Shown here: in pieces, positions 45,601-56,536 of the stretch
Position numbering within the stretch: the stretch's first letter is position 1
Layout: the number at the start of each line of letters is the position of its first letter
From: Anaeramoeba ignava
Taxonomy: Eukaryota; Metamonada; Anaeramoebidae
Assembly (NCBI GenBank): GCA_028826165.1
Contig: JAPDFW010000072.1
Location: 216,001 to 280,000 of the forward strand
Direction: 5' to 3'
Length of the DNA: 64,000 nucleotides
Position numbers and translations under genes: made by a program
The notes under the pieces: generated by a model
The model's database searches: none
Seen by the model: the letters and a program-made list of their open reading frames with translations, nothing else
Told to the model about the DNA's origin: nothing

Positions 45601-45778
45601 GATTTTGAATTTGAATTTGAATTTGATTTTGAATTGAGTTTGAATTTGTTTTTGATTTTGATTTTAGAAAATAACCTAAAATTAAAAATTTTAATTTTTT
45701 CGCATTTTCTTTTTCTTTTTCTTTTTCAATTTCTAATTGTTTTTCAATTTCTTTTGTTTTAGAATTTTTTGAACCCAT
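42631..45778 (-). CDS. G-protein alpha subunit - BTB fusion, copy 3 (intact)
   Basis: Eight exons: 45676-45778, 45152-45315, 44959-45086, 44636-44803, 44550-44565 (16 nt), 44264-44489, 43878-44012 and 42631-43787. The sum is 2097 nt, an uninterrupted 698-residue protein. MGSKNSK start, a charged N-terminal helix, G1 GIRGSGKSTIFKTF, helical domain to PNYSPTKEDVL, switch I LRYYQKTFGI, switch II LLDFGSGTPRRKW, G4 FTKLDLF. A helical extension follows at about residues 310-410, an Asn/Gln hexamer-encoded linker at about 412-570 and a BTB domain at about 572-690 (KDFSIISNEGKKIKAHKF). G-alpha subunits relay receptor signals at the membrane; BTB domains dimerise or recruit cullin-3. Both catalytic GTPase residues are replaced and switch II is one residue short, so hydrolysis is unlikely. 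GTP binding is plausible but unproven. Confidence 0.88.
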
Positions 45779-45885
45779 TTATTTTTTTTGGAACCTTTTT
45801 TATTGGAAAAAATGAAAAAAATGAAAAAAATGAAAAAATGAAAAAAATGAAAAAAATTAAAATTGGAATTTCTTTAAAATTTGGA

Positions 45886-47881
45886 TCAATGCTTTTTCAA
45901 TTTTGGAATACCATAATCTTTCATTAACATAATTTTTGGAACAGTCATTTCATGCATAGCAGCTCTTATACCTTCACTACCCATACCTGAGTCCTTTATA
46001 CCTCCATAAACTTGAGCATCAACACGAGCAGAAGGAATATCATTAATAACAACACCTCCACATTCAACATTTTCATAAAATGAAAAGGCTCTTTTGAGAT
46101 TGTTTGTGTATAATCCTGCTTGCAATCCATATCTTGATTTATTAATTTTTGTTATCACTCCTTTCATGTTAGAAAATTTTTCAATATAAAAAACTGGACC
46201 AAAAACTTCATTTTGAGCAATTATGGAATTTTGATGAATTTTTTCTAAAATTGTTGGAAGATAAAAATTATTGATTCTTTGTCCTCCAACAAGAACTTTT
46301 GCTTTCTTTTCTTTTGCATTTTCAACCCAAGATTCAACTCTTTTAGCTTCATCAGTACTAATTAAAGGTCCAACATTCCATTCAAGTGGATTTTCATCTG
46401 GAAGCATTGGATCAACTGTTTTTAATAATTTTGTGAAATGAATCAATCTTTCTTTTAATTTATTATAAACTGTATCATGAAGATAAACTCTTTGAACAGA
46501 GATACAACTTTGGCCTGCTTGATAAAATGCACCGAAAATTATTCTTTTAGCGATTGTATCAAGATCGGTTTCAGCACAGTTGCATTTATCAACTACACAT
46601 GCTGCATCACCTCCTAATTCAAGTGTAACTTTTTTTTTTCCTGATAATGATTTGATTTTCCAACCAACAACATCACTTCCTATAAGATTATTTTTTTAAT
46701 TTTGATTTTGAATTTAATTTTAAATTTGATTTTGATTTTGATTTTAATTTTAATTTTGATTTTGATTTTGATTTTGATTTTAATTTTAATTTTGATTTTG
46801 ATTTTGATTTTGATTTTAATTTTAATTTTGAATTTGATTTTTGATTTTGATTTTGATTTTGATTTTGATTTTGATTTTAATTTTGATTTTAATTTTAATT
46901 TTGATTTTTATTTTGATTTTGATTTTAATTTTGATTTTGATTTTGATTTTGATTTTGATTTTGAATTTTAATTTTGATTTTGATTTTGATTTTGATTTTG
47001 ATTTTGATTTTGATTTTGATTTTGATTTTGATTTTAATTTTGATTTTGATTTTGATTTTGATTTTGATTTTGATTTTGATTTTGATTTTGATTTTGATTT
47101 TGAATTTTAATTTTGAATTTTGATTTTGATTTTTGAATTTGATTTTGATTTTGATTTTAATTTTAAAATTACCTGTAAAAGAAACCATTTTCATTCTATC
47201 ATCCTTAAGTAATTCCATTGCCAAATTATTTTCCATTGGAAGAACAGAAAAAGAATTTTTTGGAAGAGCAGTATTAGCCAAAATATCACCCAAAACAATA
47301 GCAGAAATAGGAGTACGTGGAGAAGGTTTGATAATAAAAGGATTACCAGTTGCAATAGCAGGAGCAATTTTATGAACAATTAAATTAATAGGAAAATTAA
47401 AAGGGGAAAACATAGCAATTGGTCCAATAGGGAATCTTCTTGTTGTTCCTTGATATCCTTGAGAGGACTTTGTGTATCCAAAATCTTGATATTCACCGTA
47501 ATTACGACCAGCTTCTTCACTGCAATTTTCAACTGTATCAATTGCTCTATTCATTTCAACTTGTGATATTTTTATTGGTTTTCCACTTTCCATTGTGATT
47601 AATGATGCAAGTTCATCTTTCCTTTCTCGAAATTGTTTTGCAATATCTCGCAATATATCTTTTCTTGCATGAATCGGTAAATCATTCATTGCTTTTCGAC
47701 TTTTGGAAACCGTTGTAATTGCTTCTTGTATTTCTTTTTTTTCTGCTAATGAAACTCTTGCTATTTTTTTCTCAGTGAATTTGTCAAAAACATCAAGGAA
47801 TTTATTAGTCATAACTTGCTTTCCTGCTATATAAAGTGGATATACTTCTTTTTTTATTGTTTGTTTTCTAATCAAATCCAT
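45886..47881 (-). CDS. NAD(P)-dependent aldehyde dehydrogenase
   Basis: Two exons: 47173-47881 and 45886-46679, phase 1, 500 residues. Rossmann-side motifs FSPFNFPINLIVHK and KPSPRTPIS (Lys contacting the cofactor), SFTG at the exon junction, the general-base Glu in VTLELGGDAA and the catalytic Cys in GQSCISVQRV are all present, followed by EVFGPVFYIEKF. The C-terminal signature RYGLQAGLYTNN...GGVVINDIPSARVD...YGGIKDSGMGSEG matches the subfamily containing lactaldehyde/glycolaldehyde-type dehydrogenases and non-phosphorylating glyceraldehyde-3-phosphate dehydrogenases. The substrate is not decidable here. The usual ELGGNA Asn is Asp. No targeting peptide is obvious. Confidence 0.92.
46680..47172 (-). 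repeat. Intron of TTTTGA hexamers
   Basis: The single intron of the aldehyde dehydrogenase gene: about 75 TTTTGA/TTTTAA units. It opens GTAATT and closes TATAG. If left unspliced it would append only KIKI/NQNQ repeats after SFTG, destroying the enzyme, which supports splicing. Confidence 0.9.
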
Positions 47882-48172
47882 TTGAATTAGTTAAAAAATT
47901 TTGTTTTAAAAAAAAAACTTAAATTGAATTGTTTTTTATTTTTTTTGAGAAGTGAATTTTGAAAAGAAAAAAATGAAAAATTTTTCTTATTGATTAAGAT
48001 TTGGATTTTCCAAAAATTTATTTTATTTTAATCTTAATTGAATTTAATTTTTAATTTAAAATTTAAATTTTAATTTTAATTGAAAAATTTAATTTTTTTA
48101 ATTTAATTTGTTTTTTTAAAAAATTTTTTTTTTATTTTAATCTTAATTGAATTTAATTTAATTTAATTTAAT

Positions 48173-51100
48173 TTAATTTAATTTAATTGAATTTAAAATT
48201 TCATTTAATTTTTCATTTAATTTTTCAATCTTCTTTAAAGAAATTGGTATTTTCTCTCCATGATAAATTTGAGGTGAATTTTCATAGCAATTTAAAGCGT
48301 TTTTATAATGAAAAATAGCCTCATCCTTCTTATTCAAAATTTGATATACCTCAGCCACTTTTTGATATGATTTTGCAAGTAAATATAATCCTTTCCGAAA
48401 ATCTTTTCTGTGATGAAGAACATTCATATGGATTGAGTGAGCCAAATCATAATCCTTCTTCTTAAAGTATATTTTGGCGATTTCAAAGAGAATATTACAA
48501 TATCCTTGCAATAAAGGTGCTAAATTGTTCTGAGAATTCCTTACTTTTTTGAGTAGATCATCCAAATCAGATTCAGGATTCGAAATTTCCAATTTAATCA
48601 ATAATTTCAAGTGGAATCTAGAAACAATAATATATGTTAATCCTCTTTTTTTCATTTTTTCTAAGGTTTCAGTGATTAATTCCAACTTTCTTGAAAGAGT
48701 TATCGGTGTTTTGCAGAAAAAAACTTCAAAAATATTAATCAAACTTGAATATTTCTCATCCTTTTCATATTTTGGTCTTAATTCTTGGAATTTTGAGTAA
48801 TTATACTCGAATTCACTAGATGAACTTAATCCGAGTTTTTGGAAAATTACCAAACTAAAAACACAATGCTCCATGATTGAATAATCCTTCTTCAATTCCA
48901 CATACATTTTCAATGATCTTTGATGATAAGAAAGAGATTGTGAAAGATTGCCAAGTAAGTATGATGTATGTGCTAAATAATTAAGTGATTTTGCTACTAA
49001 AAATTTATCAGTTCGGGCAAAATAGTTTCCATGCTGAAGCGAAAAAAGATCATATGCTTTCTCATAATTTCCAAGCAAGCAATTAAGAATACCCTGATTT
49101 TCCAATGTTTGAAATGAAAGTAAACTTTTCTTAATTTGAAACATTTTTTTTTGAATGAATGAAATGACCATTTGAGCTGTTTCCTTCCCAAAAATGTTTG
49201 TGATTTCATCATGAAAATTGTATTGATCTACCAGATAATCTTTTGGGAAATTCTGTGTCAATTCGATTGAATTCTGAGCCATTTCAAGGTACTTTTGGCT
49301 TTTGTCAAATTTCATTTGATTCATGAAATTTATTGCTTGTTTGTTACAAAATTGTATAAAATCTGAAAATCCCAATTCATCCTTATGCATCATTTTCAAA
49401 AATTTCATTGATTCATTGAAAAGAAACTTTTTTGAATAACAAATGGAGATATTTTTCAATAAGAAATTGGTGATTTTTTGCTCCATTTTCAAATTAATAG
49501 CTTGAGAATACAGTTTCTCGCTCAAATTTAACGATTCATCAAATTTCATTTGTTTTATCAATAAACCTGATTTTTCTAGCAGTAAATCAAATTGATCCCT
49601 TTCATTTACGCTATTTGATACAATTTTATCAACATTCTGTAAAAGGATTTGTGATAGATCCATTTTTCCCAAATCAGAATAGAAATTTGCTAATTGAACC
49701 ATTTTTTGTACTTGATGTTTTGGATTCAAATTTCCAAAAAGCAGCATGAATTTTTCATTTGAATAAGAAGAAAATCCAAAAATATTTGATTCAATAATTG
49801 GTTTTGCTTTAAATTCCTTCTCAATTTCAATTGCATTTTTAAAGTTTTGTTCTTCATTGCAATAATCTGTATATTGATAAGGATCAAGAACACGGAAAAT
49901 AAATGAGTATTTTTGGTAATAATCCAAGAATATTTTTTTGCTTTCTTGAATAATCTCTTTGATTTCTGGATCTCTCACAAAAATCATCCAATTTTTAGCA
50001 AAAAATCTTTTGATACGAGTATGAAGAAAATAGAGGTAGTTTTTTTTGATTAAAATGAAAGATTTTTCAAATTGTTCAATTTTTTCCAAATTTTGAGCAA
50101 AATATTTTCTGAAAAATGGAGCACAAAATTTCTCAGAGAAGAAATATAATAAAATTACCCATTTTTGTTGTTCTTTGGCGAACATTTTGTTGAAAATACC
50201 AATAGCAATTTTGCGATTTATAATACTTCCATCACTTTTTCTTATTTCTATCATACTTTTTCTTAAAGAATCCATTTCTTCATTTTGATTTTGATTTTTA
50301 TTCTCTTTTTCATTTCCAATTTGATTTTGATTTTGATTTTCATTTTGATTTTCTTTTTCATTTCCAATTTGATTTTGATTTTGATTTTCATTTTTAATTT
50401 GATTTTTAATTTGATTTTGATTTTGATTTTGATTTTCATTTTCTTTTTCATTTTCATTTTGATTTTCAATTTGATTTTCTTTTTCATTTTCAATTTGATT
50501 TTGTTTTTGATTTTCAATTTGATTTTCATTTTGATTTTGATTTTCATTTCCAATTTGATTTTGTTTTTCAATTTGATTTTCAATTTCATTTTGTTTTTGA
50601 TTTTGATTTTCCATTTTGATTTTGATTTTGATTTTGATTTTTGTTTTTGATTTTGATTTTCATTTCCAATTTGAATCAATCTTGGTGATTTCTTTAAAAC
50701 AATCGATTTTGAAAGATCCTCAACAATAACAGAACGAGCAACTTGAAGCCAAAATGGATGTCTTTCATAAAATTCTGTAATTTGTTCAGTCGCTGTAATT
50801 AAATCAATTTCATAAATATTTTCAAATATAGAATCTTGAATAAAAGATGTTCCAATAACTATAATATTCTGAGGAAAATTCAAATCACGATATAATTTAT
50901 TCCAATTCGAAAATTCACCTTCTTCAGGAAAATCATCAAAAAATAATAAATGAGGGAAATTTGGAGAAAAAAGTGATTCAAATTTTTCTTGGATTTCTTC
51001 CGATGAGTATTTCTCACCTAAATAATCATATTCATGAGTCAAATGAGCAACAAACACACGCTGAATATCATTTATATTAGAAAAATCACCACAATTAAAA

Positions 51101-52656
51101 TAATGGAAAATGAATTGGGGATATTTTTCCCGAATTTTATTTGCAACAAGCTGACCAACAATTGTTTTTCCTGAATTTTTTGGACCGTAAATATATATAA
51201 AGTTGTTTCTTTGGAAGTCTATCTCTTCAATCATCATTTTGATCGATTCTGGAAGTTTTAGATCAGGCTTTTTAATAAAGGCAAAATTGGGGAAACTTTG
51301 TGGGAAATATTTTGCCATAATTTCAAAGTAATTTCGGTTTCTGTCATTAAGATGATATTCTTGTAGATATATTTCTGGATATCCAAAGAAATGGAAAAGC
51401 AAGTCAGGTTTGAATTGGAATTGGAATAGATATCGGTCTCCAATTTTCTGGTAGAAAGGCTTGATATTGGCCAAAGGAATTGTTGGCCAAAAGATGAATC
51501 TTTTTTTGATAAAATTATCTGTTTCCTTTTCGTTTTCAATTATTAGCATTTGTTTGTTTTTTGAAACCAAAACTGATTTTGATTTTGCGTTTTGTTTCAA
51601 AACTTGGATAATTTGCGTAAATTCGTTATTTGATAATGGCTTGTAATTTCTGTATATTTTCTTGTTCTGACAAACTTTTACAGTGCAACGTCCATTAAAA
51701 AATAATTTCTTCAAATAACCCAAAAAATCATCCTTTTCTTGGCTTGATATTGGGAGTCCGTATACTGGTTGTTGGATATCAGGCTCTTCATCATCCCAAA
51801 TAAAGGCCAACAACTGGATGTTATTTTCCCAAAAAGATTCTGCGATTGATTGAGGATTTGCAAGTTTAGTTTGCACTTTCTTTCTTAAATGGAATTGGAT
51901 TTTAGGATTTTTGATAAAAGGATCGAGATGGATAGAAAGATCACTCACATCAACAAATATCTCTTCGAGATCATTAGGCTTCTCTGCAAAATAGACGTTT
52001 TTTGGTTTTCTGCTAATATTCTTAGTTTCTTCAACTCCAATATAAATACTTCCTGGTATTTTTGTATTATTATTAAGTGCCGAGTAATTCAAGAACGAAA
52101 CTGCATATTCCACAATTTTGGAGATGACATCAGTGATAATAACAGGGTTTTTTGTGAATCCCTTGAATTCCACAAAGGAATTTTCGTGTAAATTTGGAAC
52201 CTCTTTCGAGATTTGTTCCGATTGAATAATTTGCATTTTTGGATCGTTTTGATCAATTTTTTTGCTTTCAGAAAGTTGGTTTGTAAAATGAACATAACTC
52301 TTATGGAATTGAGGCCAAAAATAATAGGGATAAATTTTATGGATGTTGTTTTCATATTGTCTTATTTTAAAAGTTTGATGGAAATCGAAAAAAATAGGTT
52401 TTGGAATGGTTGTTGGAATAAAAAAATTAACGGATTCTGCTCCAGTTTCATATCCAATTGTGAAAGTGTCTCCAAGTGGTGTTTCTTGGAAAATATACTT
52501 ATTTTCACTTAGTGAAACTTGATGGAAAGTTTTTCCAAAATCTAAAGTATTCAATAATTGAGTTAGATTGTTGATTTCTTTCATCTCAAATCCTTTTTGA
52601 TTTGTATTTAAAAATGCGAGGATTTTGCTTTGAACCAAATGTGCTTGTTGTGTCAT
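48173..52656 (-). CDS. Schlafen(AlbA)-like - P-loop NTPase - TPR protein (NLR-like; one frame break)
   Basis: Reads from ATG 52656 as one gene of about 1490 residues. Around residues 160-210, FVEFKGF and GSIYIGVEE resemble the AlbA_2/Schlafen fold, a nucleic-acid-binding or nuclease module. A P-loop NTPase follows: Walker A GPKNSGKT near residue 490, a Walker B-like HLLFFDDF near 570, and a sensor-like strand IIVIGTS. An Asn/Gln linker then leads to a C-terminal half rich in helical TPR-like repeats ([59 protein letters not shown]). This order (effector, STAND-type NTPase, TPR) is that of NLR-like receptors. In the linker the T5 run at 50638-50642 carries one base too many (CAAAAATC on the coding strand), shifting frame. 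The segments 52656-50263 and 50614-48173 are each open. Confidence 0.75.
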
Positions 52657-52760
52657 GATGACTTAATAAATAAAAATCCAAAATTAATAATAATAAAAAA
52701 GAGGAAAAAAATGAAAATAAATTTTTTTGCTTTTTTATTTTTTCATTTTTATTTTTTTAA
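52657..52760. promoter_or_regulatory. Short divergent promoter
   Basis: Only 104 bp separate the NLR-like gene start (minus) from the first actin-like ATG (plus). It holds TAATAATAATAAAAAAG and a TTTTTTTGCTTTTTTATTTTTTC tract 15-35 bp before the actin start. Confidence 0.35.
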
Positions 52761-53964
52761 ATGATTTCTTTTCAAGATTTAAAAAATAAATTAGATAAAA
52801 AATATAATAATTTTTATTCTAATGATGAATTAACTCATTTTCATGATTCAGAAACAATAATAATTGATAATGGTTCATCAACAATTAAAACAGGATTTGG
52901 GGGAGATGATACACCAAGAGCTGTTTTTCCAACAATAATTGGAAGACCAAACAAAGAAAAAGTTGTAACAGGGTCTCCTTCAAAAGATTATTTTGTTGGA
53001 GATGAAGCAATTTCTAAAAGAGGAATTTTAAAACTTAAATATCCAATAGAAAATGGAATTATTACAAATTGGGATGATATTGAACATATTTGGCATCATA
53101 CTTTTTATAATGAATTAAAAATTTTACCTGAAGAACATCCACTTTTAATGACTGAATCACCTTTAAATCCAAAAGCAAATCGAGAAAAAACAACACAAAT
53201 TATTTTTGAAACATTTAATATTCCTAATTTTTATCTTTCAAATTCTTCATCTTTTAGCTTTATTTGCTTCAGGAAGAACAACAGGAATTGTTATTGAAAT
53301 GGGATATCACGTTTGTAATTCTGTTCCAATTTATGAAGGAAATGCTTTAAATGATTCAGTTTTAAGAATGAATATTGCAGGAAGAAATTTAACAAATTAT
53401 TTAATGAAAATATTAACTGAAAGAGGATATTCATTTATAACATATGCTGAAAGAGAAGTTGCTAGAGATATTAAAGAGAAATTATGTTATGTTCCATTAG
53501 ATTTTTATGAAGAAGTAGAAAAAGACAAAAATTCATATGGAATTGAAAAAAATTATGAATTACCTGATGGACAAATTTTTTCAACTGGAGATGAAAGATA
53601 TAGATGTACTGAACCTTTATTCCAACCTTCTTTTATTGGATTGTCTCAATTAGGAATTCATGAAATTATTTATAATTCAATTATGAAATGTGATGAAGAA
53701 ATAAGAAAAGAAATGTTTGGAAATATTGTTTTATCAGGAGGAACATCAATGTTTGAAGGAATTAAAGAAAGAATTGAAAAAGAAATTAAACAATTATCAC
53801 CAAAAGATATGAAAATCAAAGTTATTTCACCTCCTGAAAGAAAATATTCAGTTTGGATTGGAGGATCTATTTTATCATCTTTTCCATTTTTTAAAAACAT
53901 AACAATTTCAAAAGAAGAATATAAAGAATTTGGAAATTCAATTATTCATAAAAAATTCGTTTAA
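52761..53964 (+). CDS. Divergent actin, copy 1 (one extra base)
   Basis: About 400 residues once the extra T is discounted. It has a longer N-terminus than the other copies ([10 protein letters not shown]...). Actin landmarks: [15 protein letters not shown] (phosphate-1 loop), [47 protein letters not shown], and [15 protein letters not shown] near the end. The phosphate-2 loop reads EMGYHVCN where actin has DSGDGVTH, and Gln137 is Ser. The frame breaks at the T4 run near 53255 (TCTTTTAGC, against TCTTTAGC in other copies). The second half is open from 53206 in the new frame to the stop at 53962. Ends HKKFV in place of actin's HRKCF. Confidence 0.85.
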
Positions 53965-54016
53965 AATTAAAAAGAAATTAAATTTTTCATTTTTTTCTTT
54001 TAAAAATAAAATAAAA

Positions 54017-55175
54017 ATGAATTTTAAACAATTTTCAAATATTAATTTTGAAGAAATTGATGAAAATGAAACAATAATAATTGATAATGGTTCCTCAACA
54101 ATTAAAACAGGATTTGGAGGAGATGATACACCAAGAATTATTTTTCCATCAATAGTTGGAAGACTAAGACACCCTGAAATAATGACTGGATTAAATATAA
54201 AAGATTATTATGTTGGAGATGAAGCAATTTCTAAAAGAGGAATTTTAACACTTAAATATCCAATAGAACATGGAATTATTACAAATTGGGATGATATTGA
54301 ATGCATTTGGCATCATACTTTTTATAATGAATTAAAAATTTCACCTGAAGAACATTCACTTTTAATGACTGAACCACCTTTAAATCCAAAATCAAATCGA
54401 GAAAAAACAACACAAATTATTTTTGAAACATTTAATATTCCTAATTTTTATCTTTCAAATTCTTCAGTTTTAGCTTTATTACAATCAAAAAGAACAACAG
54501 GAATTGTTATTGAAATGGGATATCAAGTTTGTAATTCTGTTTCAATTCATGAAGGAAATGTTCTAAATGATTCAATTTTAAGAATGAATATTGGAGGAAG
54601 AGATTTAACAGATTATTTACAGAAAATATTATATGAAAGAGGATATTCATTTATAACATATGCTGAAAGAGAAATTATTAAAGATATTAAAGAGAAATTA
54701 TGTTATGTTTCATTAGATTTTTATGAAGAAATGGACTTATCAAATAACTCAAATTCTATTGAAAAAAATTATGAATTACCTGATGGACAAATTATTACAC
54801 TAGGAAATGAAATATTTAGATGTACTGAACCTTTATTCCAACCTTCTTTGATTGGATTTTCACAAATAGGAATTCATCAAATTATTTATAATTCGATTAT
54901 GAAATGTGATGAAGAAATAAGAAAAGAAATGTTTGGAAATATTGTTTTATCAGGAGGAACATCAATGTTTCAAGGAATTGAAGGAAAGAATTGAAAAAGA
55001 AATTAAACAATTATCACCAAAAGATATGAAAGTTGAAGTTATTTCACCTCCTGAAAGAAAATATTCAGTTTGGATTGGAGGATCTATTTTATCATCTCAT
55101 TATATTTTCAAAAATTTATCAATTTCAAAAGAAGAATATGAAGAATTTGGACCTTCAATCATTCATAAAAAATAA
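54017..55175 (+). CDS. Divergent actin, copy 2 (one extra base)
   Basis: 385 residues if one base is discounted. Start [18 protein letters not shown], then [18 protein letters not shown]. The 'ASGR' before TTGIV is QSKR, and the phosphate-2 loop is EMGYQVCN. The frame breaks near 54980 (GAATTGAAGGAAAG, against GAATTAAAGAAAG), 190 bp before the stop. The remaining frame continues through [13 protein letters not shown] to IIHKK, lacking the final Cys-Phe. An alternative ATG at 53930 in the same frame would overlap copy 1 and is unlikely. Confidence 0.85.
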
Positions 55176-55245
55176 AATATTTTTCATTTTTCTTCATTTT
55201 TCATTTTTTCATTTTTCATTTCAAAAGAAATAATAAAATAATAAA

Positions 55246-56424
55246 ATGAATTTCAAAGAAACTTACTATTATTTCAATACTTATTTTAATGAATATGAAG
55301 AAAATGAACCAATAGTAATTGAGAATGGTTCATTTTCTATTAAAGCAGGTTTTGGAGGAGATGATGCACCAAGAGCAGTTTTTCCGACAATAGTTGGAAA
55401 ACCAAGACATTATGGAATAATGGCTGGAATGGATTCTAAAGATTATTATGTTGGAGATGAAGCAATTTCTAAAAGAGGAATTTTAAAACTTAAATATCCA
55501 ATAGAAAATGGAATTATTACAAATTGGGAAGATATTGAACATGTTTGGCATCATACTTTTTATAATGAATTAAGAGTTTCACCTGAAGAACATCCACTTT
55601 TAATGACTGAACCACCTTTAAATCCAAAAGCAAATAGAGAAAAAACAACACAAATTATTTTTGAAACATTTAATATTCCTAATTTTTATCTTTCAAATTC
55701 TTCAGTTTTAGCTTTATTAGCTTCAGGAAGAACAACAGGAATTATTATTGAAATGGGATATCAAGTTTGTAATTCTGTTCCAATTTATGAAGGAAATGCT
55801 TTAAATGATTCAGTTTTAAGAATGAATATTGGAGGAAAAGATTTAACAGATTATTTACAGGAAAATATTAAGAGTGAAAGAGGATATTCATTTACAACAA
55901 CATATGAAAGAGAAATTGTTAAAGATATTAAAGAAAAATTATGTTATGTTCCATTAGATTTTTGATGAAGAAATGGACTTATCAAATAATTCAAATTCTA
56001 TTGAAAAATTTTATGAATTACCTGATGGAAGTACTATTACAATAGGAAATCAAAGATTTAGAACTCCTGAACCTTTATTTCAAACCTTCTTTTATTGGAA
56101 TGTCTCAACAAGGAATTCATGAAATGATTTATAATTCAATTATGAAATGTGATGAAGAAATAAGAAAAGAAATGTTTGGAAATATTGTTTTATCAGGAGG
56201 AACATCAATGTTTCAAGGAATTAAAGAAAGAATTGAAAAAGAAATTAATGAATTATCACCAAAAGATATGAAAATCAAAGTTATTTCACCTCCTGAAAGA
56301 AAATATTCAGTTTGGATTGGAGGATCTATTTTATCATCTCTTTCAATTTTCAAAAATTTATCAATTTCAAAAGAAGAATATGAAGAATTTGGAAATTCAA
56401 TTATTCATCAAAAAATGTTTTTAG
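55246..56424 (+). CDS. Divergent actin, copy 3 (three extra bases)
   Basis: 391 residues after discounting three bases. The start differs ([16 protein letters not shown]). The first loop is [18 protein letters not shown], so the conserved Asp11 is Glu. The phosphate-2 loop is EMGYQVCN. Breaks: GATTTTTGATG near 55961 (extra T), TTCAAACC near 56083 (extra A) and CATCAAAAAATG near 56410 (extra A; without it the protein ends HQKCF at TAG 56422). As read, the last ORF runs on into the convergent acyl-CoA synthetase gene. It is the most damaged member of the array. Confidence 0.8.
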
Positions 56425-56536
56425 AAAAAGAAAAAAGAAAAAGAAAAAATTGGATGTTTTATTTGAATTTGTTGGATTTTTGATTTATGATTTGATAAAA
56501 AAAAAGGAGAGAGAAGAAATATTGAAGAAAATGGAA

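Noticed and set aside
38585-52735. TTTTTTGCTTTTTT motif just before two plus-strand start codons (38615, 52761) as a promoter element
   Set aside because: The same string occurs after a stop codon near 16787 and inside coding sequence near 56553, so it is not specific to promoters.
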